Shown: positions 55,246-64,000 of the stretch, piece by piece
Numbering within the stretch: position 1 is the first letter of the stretch
Layout of the letters: the number at the start of each line of letters is the position of its first letter
NCBI GenBank assembly: GCA_047528285.1
Contig: CP180022.1
Location: 868,001-932,000 of the forward strand
DNA: 64,000 nt
From: G047528285 sp047528285
Lineage (GTDB): Bacteria > Pseudomonadota > Gammaproteobacteria > Enterobacterales > Enterobacteriaceae
Direction: 5' to 3'
Translations under genes and position numbers: made by a program
The notes under the pieces: model-generated
Told to the model about the DNA's origin: nothing
Database searches by the model: none
Seen by the model: only the letters and a program-made list of their open reading frames with translations

Positions 55246-58200
55246 ATGATTGCAGAGAGCTTAAACCCCATGAGTTTGCCGTTGCAGGGCACACGTCTTA
55301 TCGAAGCGGCAGCGGGAACTGGAAAAACCCACACGCTGGTGACACTTTATTTGCGTCTTCTACTTGGGTTAGGCGAAAAGGCGGCGTATCCACGGCTTTT
55401 AAGCGTAAAGGAGATACTAGTGGTAACCTTTACCGAGGGGGCTACTGAGGAACTTCGCTGCCGTATTCGTAAAAAAATTCATAGGCTACGGATGGAATGC
55501 CTGCATGGTAAAAGTACGGAGCCTCTCCTTATGGTGCAACCCGTAGATCCCAGCTTGATCGCCATTCATCTGCTAGATGCAGAGCAGCAGATGGACGAGG
55601 CGGCAATTTATACTATTCATGGTTTCTGTCAACGCATGCTAAATCAGAATCCACTTGAGTCTGGTATATTGTTCCAATATACCTTAGTGGAGGATGAATC
55701 GTTTTTGCGACAGCAGGTAAGTGCTGATTTCTGGCGTCGTTACTGTTACCCGTTGCCGTTGGACGTTGTGCGCATGGTGCAACAGTACTGGCAAGGCCCA
55801 GAAAATCTATTGACGGAAGTGCTTCCTTATCTGCAAGGTGACCCGCCGCTAGTATGTAATTCGCCAGATGTAAACGAATCAATTTTGGTACGGCATGCAC
55901 GTATCATTGCAGGTATTGAAGATTTTAAGCGGCAATGGCGTGCTGCGTCAAAGGATATTAGGACAATACTTGATATCCACAAACTTGACCGTCGGGTCTA
56001 TAGCAGTAAGAATTTATTAACCTGGCTGGAAAAAATCGATCTCTGGGCTAGTGAAAAACATACCATTAACTATCATGTACCGAATGAGCTAAAACGTTTC
56101 AAGAGTTCGATGTTGACGGAAAAAAGCACCGGCTGTATTTCGCCTCATCATCCGCTATTTTCCGCGGTAGAGGGATTATATCAAAAAGTGTTTTCACTGC
56201 GCGAACTGATTTTCGTCAAAGCAATGACGGAGATGCGTCAAGCGTTAGAGCAAGTAAAACAACAGCGATCGGAGCTTGGATTCGATGATCTCATTAGTTG
56301 TTTTGATCGAGCATTAACTGACGGCCGTGAAACATTGGCTCAGGCGATACGTACGCGCTACCCGGTGGCGATGGTTGATGAATTTCAGGATACTGATTCT
56401 CAGCAGTATCGTGTTTTTAGCTTAATTTATGGCAATCAGCCTACTACAGGGTTGATATTGATAGGCGATCCGAAACAGGCGATATATGCATTTCGTGGTG
56501 CAGATATCTTTACCTATATGCGTGCTCGAAAAGAAGTTGATGCTAACTATACTCTTTACACTAATTGGCGTTCTGCGCCAGGGATGATCAATGCGGTAAA
56601 TCAACTCTTCCAAAGTTTACCTGTGCCATTTATCTTTAATAAGATTCCTTTTTCTCCAGTGGTATCAGCTGCTTGCAATACTGATTTACGACTGTTTGTG
56701 CATGGAAAATCACAGCCGGCAATGCGTATCTGGGTACAGCCAGGCGCTTTCGTAGGAGTAAATGAATATCGACAATACATGTTACGTCAGTGCGCTTTTA
56801 CCATCCGCGAGTGGCTTTACGCCGCGCATGAAGGTGTAGCCTGGCTCGAAGGCGGACGTCAAGGTCGTAAGTTGCTGCAGGCTTCAGATATCACGGTTCT
56901 CGTACGTAACCGAAACGAGGCAGCGTTAGTGCAGAACGCGTTGGCCAAGTTGATGATTCACACCGTCTATCTTTCGAATCAGGATAGCGTCTTTGAGACT
57001 CCCGAAGCGCGCGAGTTGCAGTGGATTTTGGAGGCAGTGTCAACTCCAGAGAAGGATACTGTGTTGCGCCGTGCTTTAGCCACTAACTTACTTGGTTTTG
57101 ATGCCGAAAGTATTGACGCACTAAATAATGATGAACCCCGCTGGGAGGGCTATGTTGAAGAGTTTAATGCCTATCGACATCACTGGCAACAAAACGGAGT
57201 GCTACCAATGCTGAATCAAATGATGATAAAGCATCGTATTGCTGAAAACCTGTTGATAAAGTCAGGCGGCGAACGCCGCCTGACTAATTTACTGCATCTT
57301 GGAGAACTATTGCAAGAAGCATCGTTGAAACTGAAAAATAAAGATGCGCTGGTTCGGTGGTTGATACTGCAGGTCGAATCTCCTAACCCAAAAGCGGAGA
57401 ATCAGAAATTACGGTTAGAAAGTGATCGCCATTTAGTACAAATTATTACTGTGCATAAATCAAAAGGGCGCGAATTTCCTCTAGTGTTTTTCCCGTTTGC
57501 GGCTGATTTCCTAATACAAAAACGGCCTCATATGTTTCACGATCGTGAAACATATGAGGCCCGGTTAGATCTCAGCGCTTCGCAAAAGAGTTTCCGGCTA
57601 GGAGAGGAGGAGCGGCTGTCAGAAGATTTACGGTTGTTATACGTGGCGCTAACGCGCTCTATTTATCATTGCAGTCTCGGCATAGCACCAGTGTATCGTA
57701 GCAGCCGAAAAAAAAACGGTAACAGCGATGTGCATTTAAGCGCTCTCGGTTATTTGATTCAACAGGGAGAAGCTGGCGATGCCGATTACCTGCGCGATCG
57801 GCTGAAAACACTAGCAGCAGATGCTAAAGGAGATATTGCTCTATGCGAGGCGATGTCCGTGCTGGGCCCAGCACTTAGCATAGAACGGAAGGAGGCGATT
57901 TCACTAAGTGCTCGCAGGTGCTTTTCATCATCACATGATTTCTGGCGAATAATCAGTTATTCAGCTTTGCAACAGCACGCTAACTCAGTTCTGGGGGACC
58001 CCCAGCCCCAATTGAATATGGATGGTATGGAGAAAAGGAAAGAAGAAACGTTAAACTTAACGCCGCATATGTTTCCGCGCGGCGCAATGCCTGGAACCTT
58101 TTTGCATAGCCTTTTAAAAAGTCTGAATTTCAACCGCCCGCTTGATCCGCAGTGGCTGAGTGATCAGTTAGCGACACAGGGAATGGACGTAGTTTGGCAG

Positions 58201-58785
58201 CCGGCGATAATGCTCTGGTTGGAAAATATTATTACTATACCGTTAGATGGCGGATTGCTTTCTCTCGCGCACCTTGCTCCTGATAGTTTGCATACTGAAC
58301 TGGAGTTTTATCTACCTATAAATGCGTTGGTCAAGGCAAGTGATCTGAATTTGCTCTGCAAGCGTTATGATCCGCTTTCAGCGCGCTGTCCGTTGCTGGA
58401 CTTTCCGAAAGTCAAAGGAATGTTAAAAGGATTTATTGATCTCATTTTTCGTTGGGGTGGCCGTTATTATCTGCTTGACTATAAGTCAAACTGGCTAGGG
58501 GAAGATAGTTTCGCTTATACCCAGCCGGCAATGGAGCGGGCCATGATCGATCATCGCTATGAGTTACAATATCAGCTATACACTTTAGCTTTGCATCGTT
58601 TTTTGCGCCATCGTTTAGTAGATTATGATTACCAACGTGATGTCGGGGGGGTATATTATCTGTTTTTACGCGGTATTAATCCAGCGCAACCAGGAAACGG
58701 TATTTTCTATTGTCATCCGGATGTTACATTAATTAATAAATTGGATACATTATTTCTTGGCAATGGCAATGGCAATGGCAATTAG
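55246..58785 (+). CDS. recB: Exonuclease V subunit RecB (helicase-nuclease)
   Basis: RecB is the 3'-5' helicase and sole nuclease of RecBCD. Product about 1179 aa against 1180. ATG 55246 is chosen, as MIAESLNPMSLPLQG matches E. coli VAETLDPLRLPLQG; an adjoining TTG at 55243 is possible. Walker A AAAGTGKT is near residue 23, motif II VDEFQDTD, motif III GDPKQAIYAFRG, motif VI RLLYVALTRS. The C-terminal nuclease motif LLDYKSNWLG is intact. Two oddities: a perfect 38-bp palindrome inside the gene at 57524-57561, and a (GGCAAT)4 repeat at the very end coding GNGNGNGN. recD follows after 49 bases. Confidence 0.98.
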   Translation: MIAESLNPMSLPLQGTRLIEAAAGTGKTHTLVTLYLRLLLGLGEKAAYPRLLSVKEILVVTFTEGATEELRCRIRKKIHRLRMECLHGKSTEPLLMVQPVDPSLIAIHLLDAEQQMDEAAIYTIHGFCQRMLNQNPLESGILFQYTLVEDESFLRQQVSADFWRRYCYPLPLDVVRMVQQYWQGPENLLTEVLPYLQGDPPLVCNSPDVNESILVRHARIIAGIEDFKRQWRAASKDIRTILDIHKLDRRVYSSKNLLTWLEKIDLWASEKHTINYHVPNELKRFKSSMLTEKSTGCISPHHPLFSAVEGLYQKVFSLRELIFVKAMTEMRQALEQVKQQRSELGFDDLISCFDRALTDGRETLAQAIRTRYPVAMVDEFQDTDSQQYRVFSLIYGNQPTTGLILIGDPKQAIYAFRGADIFTYMRARKEVDANYTLYTNWRSAPGMINAVNQLFQSLPVPFIFNKIPFSPVVSAACNTDLRLFVHGKSQPAMRIWVQPGAFVGVNEYRQYMLRQCAFTIREWLYAAHEGVAWLEGGRQGRKLLQASDITVLVRNRNEAALVQNALAKLMIHTVYLSNQDSVFETPEARELQWILEAVSTPEKDTVLRRALATNLLGFDAESIDALNNDEPRWEGYVEEFNAYRHHWQQNGVLPMLNQMMIKHRIAENLLIKSGGERRLTNLLHLGELLQEASLKLKNKDALVRWLILQVESPNPKAENQKLRLESDRHLVQIITVHKSKGREFPLVFFPFAADFLIQKRPHMFHDRETYEARLDLSASQKSFRLGEEERLSEDLRLLYVALTRSIYHCSLGIAPVYRSSRKKNGNSDVHLSALGYLIQQGEAGDADYLRDRLKTLAADAKGDIALCEAMSVLGPALSIERKEAISLSARRCFSSSHDFWRIISYSALQQHANSVLGDPQPQLNMDGMEKRKEETLNLTPHMFPRGAMPGTFLHSLLKSLNFNRPLDPQWLSDQLATQGMDVVWQPAIMLWLENIITIPLDGGLLSLAHLAPDSLHTELEFYLPINALVKASDLNLLCKRYDPLSARCPLLDFPKVKGMLKGFIDLIFRWGGRYYLLDYKSNWLGEDSFAYTQPAMERAMIDHRYELQYQLYTLALHRFLRHRLVDYDYQRDVGGVYYLFLRGINPAQPGNGIFYCHPDVTLINKLDTLFLGNGNGNGN
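57524..57561. repeat. 38-bp perfect spacerless palindrome inside recB
   Basis: The 19 bases starting GGCCTCATATG and ending in CACGA are followed at once by their exact reverse complement; the centre is the GATC at 57541-57544. It codes RPHMFHDRETYEA, aligned with E. coli QAFYHDRHSFEA, so the reading frame is kept. Confidence 0.97.
58759..58782 (+). repeat. Hexanucleotide repeat (GGCAAT)4 at the recB 3' end
   Basis: Four perfect tandem copies lie immediately before the TAG stop of recB and code for a Gly-Asn repeat tail not present in E. coli RecB. Slippage would add or remove two residues without shifting frame. Confidence 0.95.
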
Positions 58786-58834
58786 GTGGTGTGGACGGGA
58801 GGAATTAGATAACATAGAAGGCTTATAGAAGAAG

Positions 58835-60772
58835 ATGGAAAACATTATTTTCGAAGCACAACGGCTGGGTTTATGGCGTCCGTTAGATGTCTACTTCGCT
58901 CGCATGGTAGCGAACGAAAATCAACCTGCATTGATGCTTGCCAGTATCTGTTTGAGCAGAGATGTTGGTTCTGGGCATGTTTGCTTACCGCTAGAATTAT
59001 TAACGCCAGAACAATTGTTTGAGGGTCGTCTTGCGTCTCTAGCGAAAAAAGCATGGCTGCGGGCCGGCAGCCTTTCACTCGATGGATGGCAACAAGTGTT
59101 GCTCGCATCAAATGCAGTTAGTGACGGTTCGCGCCCAACACCGCTGGTGTTGGATAGGCGGCGCCTTTATTTACATCGTATGTGGCAGCATGAATGCGTG
59201 GTGGCACAATTTTTTAACTGTGCTCATCCGCCGGTAGATGGCGATGAAGATAAAATTAGAGCGCTGCTAACGCGCTATTTCCCGAGCGACGGCGGCGTGT
59301 TAATAGACTGGCAAAAAATCGCCGTGGCGGTTGCTATAACTCATCCTGTGGCGCTGATATCAGGTGGACCAGGTACCGGTAAAACCTCCACGGTAGTGAA
59401 ACTGCTAGCAATATTGCTACAGTTGCAGGGCGGGAATCTGCGTTTTATGATGGCGGCTCCTACAGGAAAAGCTGCTTCTCGCTTAAGTGAATCCATTGGT
59501 TTGGCGCTGAAGCGTTTAGGATTGGATGAAGAGCAAAAACATCAGTTTCCGTGTGAGGCGATAACGTTACACCGATTACTTGGTGCACAACTTAATAGTC
59601 AACGGATGCGCTATAACCGCGAAAATCCTCTCCATCTAGATATTCTTATTATTGATGAAGCATCAATGATTGATTTATCTATGATGTCCAATGTGATTGC
59701 AGCATTGCCGCCAAAGGCGCGAGTGATCTTCCTTGGAGATCCTTACCAACTGTCGGCTGTGGAGGCAGGATCGGTCTTGGGAGATATTTGTGAGTTTGCC
59801 GATAATGCTGGCTATAGTTCTGCGCGGCGTGCAGAGCTGGAAAGGCTGACGGGATATATGTTGCCGTCAGGTGGTGCCTGCAAGAACGGTTCTGGTATTG
59901 CCGATAATTTTTGTCTACTGCTTAGAAGCTACCGCTTTGATGAGGGATCCGGCATTGAGCAGCTCTCTAACGCTATCAAGAGCGGTGATGACAATGAGGC
60001 GCTACGGATGCTGCATCATCCCGCCAGTATGGCGGCGATGAATCTCAGCTATACGTCGATGCGAGATGCGCTAGCGTATCAGCATATGTTGGATGACTGT
60101 GTTGAGGGCTATCGTGAATATTTGCAGAGAGTACACAACCATGATTCGCCTTCTGCCATTATAGATGCTTTTAACCGATTCCGCCTATTGTGTGCGTTGC
60201 GAGAAGGCCAGTTTGGAGTCACTGGTTTAAACATCCGGATTGAACTAGCTTTGAGCAAGGCGGGGTTGATAACCAAAAATAATATCGGTTGTGATTATGT
60301 AGGCAGGCCGGTTATGATTATACGTAATTCACGGTCGTTAGGATTATATAATGGTGATATAGGGATTTTGCTCAGGGATGGGGAAGAAAAGTGTCGCGTA
60401 TATTTTTCTCTGCCGATGACTGCCAGTATAAAGTCGGTGCCACTGAGTTGTTTGCCGGAACATGAAACATGTTTTGCAATGACAGTGCATAAGTCCCAAG
60501 GATCGGAATTTACCCATACAGCGTTGTTATTGCCAAATCAGATTTTACCTGTGTTAACACGGTCCTGGGTATATACTGCGGTGACGCGTTCACGCGTACG
60601 ATTATCCCTCTACGCAACTGACGAAATATTGCGGTACGCTATTACAACTAAAACCCAGCGGCGCAGTGGTTTTATTGATCGCTTGGTAACTGGATACCAA
60701 GAAGGATGCTATCCTACTGTTTCTACCGGATCAAATCTTGACGTTCCATTAACCCGCGTTTCCAGTTTTTAA
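58835..60772 (+). CDS. recD: Exonuclease V subunit RecD (5'-3' helicase)
   Basis: RecD is the fast 5'-3' superfamily-1 helicase of RecBCD and is needed for its nuclease activity. Product 645 aa, against 608 in E. coli; the extra length is in scattered inserts (for example around residues 340-360 and the C-terminus). Walker A GGPGTGKT is at residues 177-184, Walker B LIIDEASMIDL follows, then FLGDPYQLSAVEAG, and motif VI YTAVTRSRVRLSLYA near the end. MTVHKSQGSEF is intact. It begins 49 bases after recB on the same strand, so the two are probably co-transcribed. The ATG is preceded by GAAGAAG. Confidence 0.98.
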   Translation: MENIIFEAQRLGLWRPLDVYFARMVANENQPALMLASICLSRDVGSGHVCLPLELLTPEQLFEGRLASLAKKAWLRAGSLSLDGWQQVLLASNAVSDGSRPTPLVLDRRRLYLHRMWQHECVVAQFFNCAHPPVDGDEDKIRALLTRYFPSDGGVLIDWQKIAVAVAITHPVALISGGPGTGKTSTVVKLLAILLQLQGGNLRFMMAAPTGKAASRLSESIGLALKRLGLDEEQKHQFPCEAITLHRLLGAQLNSQRMRYNRENPLHLDILIIDEASMIDLSMMSNVIAALPPKARVIFLGDPYQLSAVEAGSVLGDICEFADNAGYSSARRAELERLTGYMLPSGGACKNGSGIADNFCLLLRSYRFDEGSGIEQLSNAIKSGDDNEALRMLHHPASMAAMNLSYTSMRDALAYQHMLDDCVEGYREYLQRVHNHDSPSAIIDAFNRFRLLCALREGQFGVTGLNIRIELALSKAGLITKNNIGCDYVGRPVMIIRNSRSLGLYNGDIGILLRDGEEKCRVYFSLPMTASIKSVPLSCLPEHETCFAMTVHKSQGSEFTHTALLLPNQILPVLTRSWVYTAVTRSRVRLSLYATDEILRYAITTKTQRRSGFIDRLVTGYQEGCYPTVSTGSNLDVPLTRVSSF

Positions 60773-62199
60773 CACATAGTTTTTAATTTGTACCCATTTC
60801 TTCCTCACCTATTAGAGGAACTCGATCTTGCCATTACACAGAGATCGATCTGATTTTCTAGATTATTCGTTAGAATTTTAATGAATATTAAGAATTATTT
60901 ATTTAGAATTTTATTCTAATTTGCCTATTTTATCAAAAAGCCAGTGAATGTTGCTGTTGCGGTTGTGCTTGAGAACGAAATATTTTTTAGTTTTATTATT
61001 TACGGTAGTACCTTTCGGCGTAATGATTGCCAACAGGCGCATAGCATGTAATTATATTTGGATGAATTTGTATTTATTACCGCGAAGGCGATTGGTGGAT
61101 GGCCTGCCTTTAATTATGTTGATTTTGATAAAGAAAGAATGATAGAATATCTTGTTATATCAATTATATATGTTAAGGTTAAGTATCAACATCCAAAAAT
61201 ATTTTCATATTAATCTTAGATTGAGTGTATTTATATTTTTTTAGATTCATATTAAATGAATTTAGAGGTAAATATTTCACGTAAAACATAATACAAATAA
61301 TATTTTGATAAATATTATATATAATATAAAATCTAGATTACTAATAATGGATAATCTTTATTAATTAATTTAATTGTTTGATTTATTTGAATTTTAATCT
61401 CTAAATACCAAATCATTATACGGCAAGAAAATTCCTTATAAATAAAAATAAAACACTAGTAAAATAAAAAATCATTAAAAATAAAAACCCGTATAAAATA
61501 GTTGCATTTATTGCAATAATTTTGTGCAGGTTTATACTGTGATGGGGCATGTTATTAAGCCGAGAAGATTCCTTTTGTAGACTAGTAAAAATCAGGATGA
61601 TGTTATCTCTGTGCCTAAGATATGAATAGAAGTATCGTGGAGTGTAGAAAGAAATTATTGATAATTCTGCTTCTATATTATTAATCCTCTAGAAAAAAAG
61701 ATTTGGCTGGTTAATAATAGAATATTAGATGCTAGATTTATTTCTAAAATAAGGCATCTATAGAAAATTCATTTTTCTTATTCGTCCACTTACTGGTACT
61801 TAATTAATTAGGTGAGTAAAATTGACACTGCCTTCCAAGGCGTACATGAGTTACTTACAAATAACTACTTATGGTGGTTTAAGCTGTGCGCTTATACGAC
61901 CTCTCTTGTAAAAATAACCCAGTTTCACGGTTTTCTCACACCAGCTACGTAAGAAACGTTAGATTCTTATCATAAAAACTTCATGCTTGTGGAAGTGTGC
62001 ACTAATTAGCAGATCTCTCAATTTAAAGGACGTTATGATTATCTGAATAAAAATTATATCAACATGATGAGAAAATTTTATTAACCCGTCTCTCACAGAA
62101 TGGGTTCCGTTATTTTTTTTGTGTCTGTTGTTATATCGGTAATTTTTTATGGAGTGGATTTCAAAAACTAAGGATAATTTTTAAAAAGTCTTTTGAAAC
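60773..62199. other. 1.4 kb degraded region after recD
   Basis: No intact gene. A stem TTCCTC/GAGGAA at about 60809-60828 lies shortly after recD. A probable argA trace occurs at about 61055-61150, matching the E. coli order recD-argA. Beyond 61.2 kb the sequence is AT-rich and unreadable up to the cpdA remnant. Confidence 0.65.
60940..61152 (+). pseudogene. argA: Possible argA 3' remnant (N-acetylglutamate synthase)
   Basis: A plus-strand frame reads LDEFVFITAKAIGGW then AFNYVDFDKERMIEY at about 61055-61150. The E. coli ArgA C-terminus reads LSKLFVLTTRSIHWF then GFTPVDIDLLPESKKQLY. The similarity is short and needs a gap, but argA lies directly after recD in E. coli, which supports it. The upstream GNAT part is not readable. 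Confidence 0.33.
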
Positions 62200-63027
62200 T
62201 TTCTGTAGCATATTAAGAATAATATTAGAATTTTATAAATCACCGGTATTCACCTATCTTCGGATGAAGATCAAACATTTTTCGGGGTGAATACACTTCG
62301 TAGCTATCATTCTGTGCTAAAGGTGGTTCAAGCTGAACAATAGAGTTTTGATTTTGTTGTCGCTACTGGCTGATTTGGCACAAGAGCATACATCGAAGGC
62401 TTATCGTCATTTGGCCGCAGGGATTATGCGGTTGCTTGCGCCTTGTGTTTGGCTATTTGGAAATCATGATTTTAAGCCGACAATGAGGAGTGAGGTATTA
62501 GCAGAGTACGGTATTATTTTTCCTATGGAACAGGTGTTGATCGGTACTGACTGGTAGTTACTGCTGTTGAATAGCCAGGATTACGCAGTCCTTCATGGCG
62601 AACTTAGCAAGTATCAGATTGAGTGTGGTGTTCTAGCGCTCAGGCTTTTTGGCCAGCCATAGCAACAATACCCTTACTTTTGCTACATCATCATTTTCCA
62701 TCCGGTTGTATCTGGCTTGATCAGTATAGCCTGCGTTGTACTCATATATTAGTAGAACTTCTGCAGCTGCATCCGCTGGTAAAAACCTTGGTATGTGGCA
62801 ACCTTCATAAGGAATTTGATATCGATTGGTTAGGCTGGTGTCATACGAACAACTCATCCCACCTGTGTGCAGTTTAAACCTTACTTATAGCACTTTGATT
62901 ATCAATACCCCTTGTGCTCGCTTGGTGCTATCTCGATTCCTTACCGGGTGATTTAGTGTAGACTGAAGTAGTTCGCCAAGATGGGAGAGTAGAAGATGAG
63001 CGTGATATGGATTACCGAGGATATTGA
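62200..63027 (+). pseudogene. cpdA: Degraded cpdA (3',5'-cAMP phosphodiesterase)
   Basis: Clear full-length relic of the metallophosphoesterase that hydrolyses cAMP. It reads RIL-stop-ITGIHLSSDEDQ then FFGVNTLRSYHSVL (E. coli RILQITDTHLFAQKHE, LLGVNTWESYQAVL), then FDFVVATG, then LAPCVWLFGNHDFKPTM (E. coli FRAPCVWLPGNHDFQPAM), LLLHHHFPSGCIWLDQYSLR, and ends DYRGY-stop at 63027, matching ASEGY. Several stops and frameshifts, and TDTH has become TGIH, so a metal ligand is gone. It is immediately upstream of yqiA, as in E. coli. Confidence 0.93.
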
Positions 63028-63029
63028 TA

Positions 63030-63611
63030 GTGGCAACTCTCTTGTATCTCCATGGTTTTAATAGTTCCCCAATGTCTTCAAAGGCCACTGCCCTCAGTGC
63101 TTGGCTAGGGCGCCAACATCCTGATATAGAGTTACTTGTGCCGCAGCTGCCGGTGTATCCTGCAGATGCAGAAAAGATGATGACGATGTTGTTGATGGAA
63201 CGAGCTGGGGAAACACTGGGATTGGTTGGATCATCCCTTGGCGGTTATTTTGCTACCTGGCTATCACAATCTTTTCTGCGGCCAGCAGTGGTAGTCAATC
63301 CGGCGGTGCGACCGTTTGATCTACTCCCGGAGTATTTAGGAGAAAATTTAAACCCATACACCGGTGAGAGATATGTTTTGGCGCATCGGCATATCTATGA
63401 TTTAAAGGTGATGCAGATGGATGTTTTAAAGTTTCCAGATCTTATTTGGTTGATTGTGCAAAACGGCGATAATATCCTCGATTATCGTCAGGCAGTAGGT
63501 TACTACACCCATTGTCGTCAGACAATTGAATCAGGCGGCAATCATAATTTTGTCGGTTTTGAGTATTATTTTTCTTCTATCTTGCATTTTCTTGGGCTTA
63601 ACATTGAGTAA
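63030..63611 (+). CDS. yqiA: YqiA-family esterase (alpha/beta hydrolase)
   Basis: Small cytosolic alpha/beta-hydrolase with esterase activity reported for the E. coli protein; physiological substrate unknown. Product 193 aa from GTG 63030, the same length as E. coli YqiA (MATLLYLHGFNSSP against MSTLLYLHGFNSSP). A TTG at 63024 is an alternative. GAGG at 63017-63020 lies 9 bases before the GTG. Nucleophile Ser69 is in GSSLGGYFATWLSQ; the acid/base region with GDNILDYRQAV and GGNHNF retains Asp and His. It begins 3 bases after the old cpdA stop, so it survived the death of its upstream partner. Confidence 0.95.
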   Translation: MATLLYLHGFNSSPMSSKATALSAWLGRQHPDIELLVPQLPVYPADAEKMMTMLLMERAGETLGLVGSSLGGYFATWLSQSFLRPAVVVNPAVRPFDLLPEYLGENLNPYTGERYVLAHRHIYDLKVMQMDVLKFPDLIWLIVQNGDNILDYRQAVGYYTHCRQTIESGGNHNFVGFEYYFSSILHFLGLNIE

Positions 63612-63714
63612 ATAGCGCAAGTGTTACACAGAATATCTAGTTACAGAAAAGATAAATTTTGTTGTAAATCTTTCTTTAATAATTTCTTATGAAAAATAAT
63701 TTGAACTACAATTA
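63612..63714. other. Spacer between yqiA and the parE remnant
   Basis: Short AT-rich spacer. I see no terminator. In E. coli parE follows yqiA closely. Confidence 0.5.
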
Positions 63715-64000
63715 AATTACGCTACAATGAATGCTATTGTGATAGAAATACTGAGTGGCCTGAAGCCGCGATTCGTTGTTGTCCTGTAATTTACACAGAT
63801 ATATTTAGCCCTTAATTAATTATCTTGGACAGGAGAAGATATAGATAACAACCTCGATGAGGTGCTTGACGGATATGCTGAGCAAATTGATGTGATTTTA
63901 CACGCTAATCAGTCATTAGAAGTCATCGATAATGTTCGATGGATACTGGTAGATATCGCATCCATAAGAAGGTGTTTCATCGCTGGAATTAATCCTTTGT
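63715..64000 (+). pseudogene. parE: Degraded 5' end of parE (topoisomerase IV subunit B)
   Basis: From about 63727 the frame reads MNAIVIEILSGLKP (E. coli NADAIEVLTGLEP), then a TAA stop replaces the RRRPGMY region, then in frame NNLDEVLDGYAEQIDVILHANQSLEVIDN (E. coli NSVDEALAGHAKRVDVILHADQSLEVIDD). The next block, which should be the ATP-site GRGMPVDIH, reads VRWILVDIA. Loss of this ATP-binding glycine motif plus in-frame stops argues that the gene is dead. The rest lies beyond the window, so I cannot see the 3' part. Confidence 0.82.

Overview
The window looks like a piece of the chromosome of a host-restricted gammaproteobacterium (Enterobacterales) in advanced genome decay, most likely an insect endosymbiont of the Sodalis-allied or Serratia symbiotica type; the genus is an inference. 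Every intact protein is closely similar to its Escherichia coli counterpart and several gene orders are enterobacterial (typA/glnA/engB, lonH-fabA, recC-recB-recD, yqiA-parE). By my sum about 24.3 kb of the 64 kb (roughly 38%) is intact coding sequence. The rest is very AT-rich sequence without credible genes. At several sites, where synteny or reading frames allow, I can still read degraded ancestors: mltF, lnt, corC, iscR, cpdA, parE, and more weakly argA, an outer-membrane beta-barrel gene and a ubiC-like fragment.

Layout. 0-8 kb: typA (-), glnA (+), a 3.3 kb gap where glnL-glnG-hemN-yihI lie in E. coli, engB (+). 8-18 kb: glyA (-), mltF pseudogene (+), tadA (-), lnt and corC remnants (-), serS (-). 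18-28 kb: iscS (-) behind an iscR pseudogene, purM (+), fabA (-). 28-39 kb: lonH (-, upstream of fabA), then a roughly 8.8 kb desert broken only by a tRNA-Asn(GUU) gene, then pyrD (+). 42-47 kb: suhB (+) and a DHA2-type MFS exporter gene (-). 48-61 kb: recC, a gap where ptrA is expected, recB, recD. 61-64 kb: argA trace, cpdA pseudogene, intact yqiA, and the start of a degraded parE at the window edge.

What is kept is mostly core: translation (serS, tadA, tRNA-Asn, typA, engB, and iscS if it serves tRNA thiolation), one-carbon and nucleotide supply (glyA, purM, pyrD), glutamine synthesis, fatty-acid unsaturation (fabA), recombination/DNA degradation (RecBCD) and one exporter. What is lost is regulation (ntrBC, iscR), envelope maintenance (lnt, corC, mltF) and cAMP turnover (cpdA).

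The most interesting points are: (1) SuhB has lost several metal-binding acidic residues but remains an intact reading frame, suggesting it is kept for its non-catalytic transcription role; (2) IscS has lost its C-terminal IscU-binding tail next to a dead iscR and with no visible iscU; (3) a perfect 38-bp spacerless palindrome lies inside recB, and several long perfect inverted repeats (up to 32 bp per arm) lie in the deserts; (4) parE appears dead. I found no new multigene defence, mobile or biosynthetic system, no CRISPR array and no insertion sequence.
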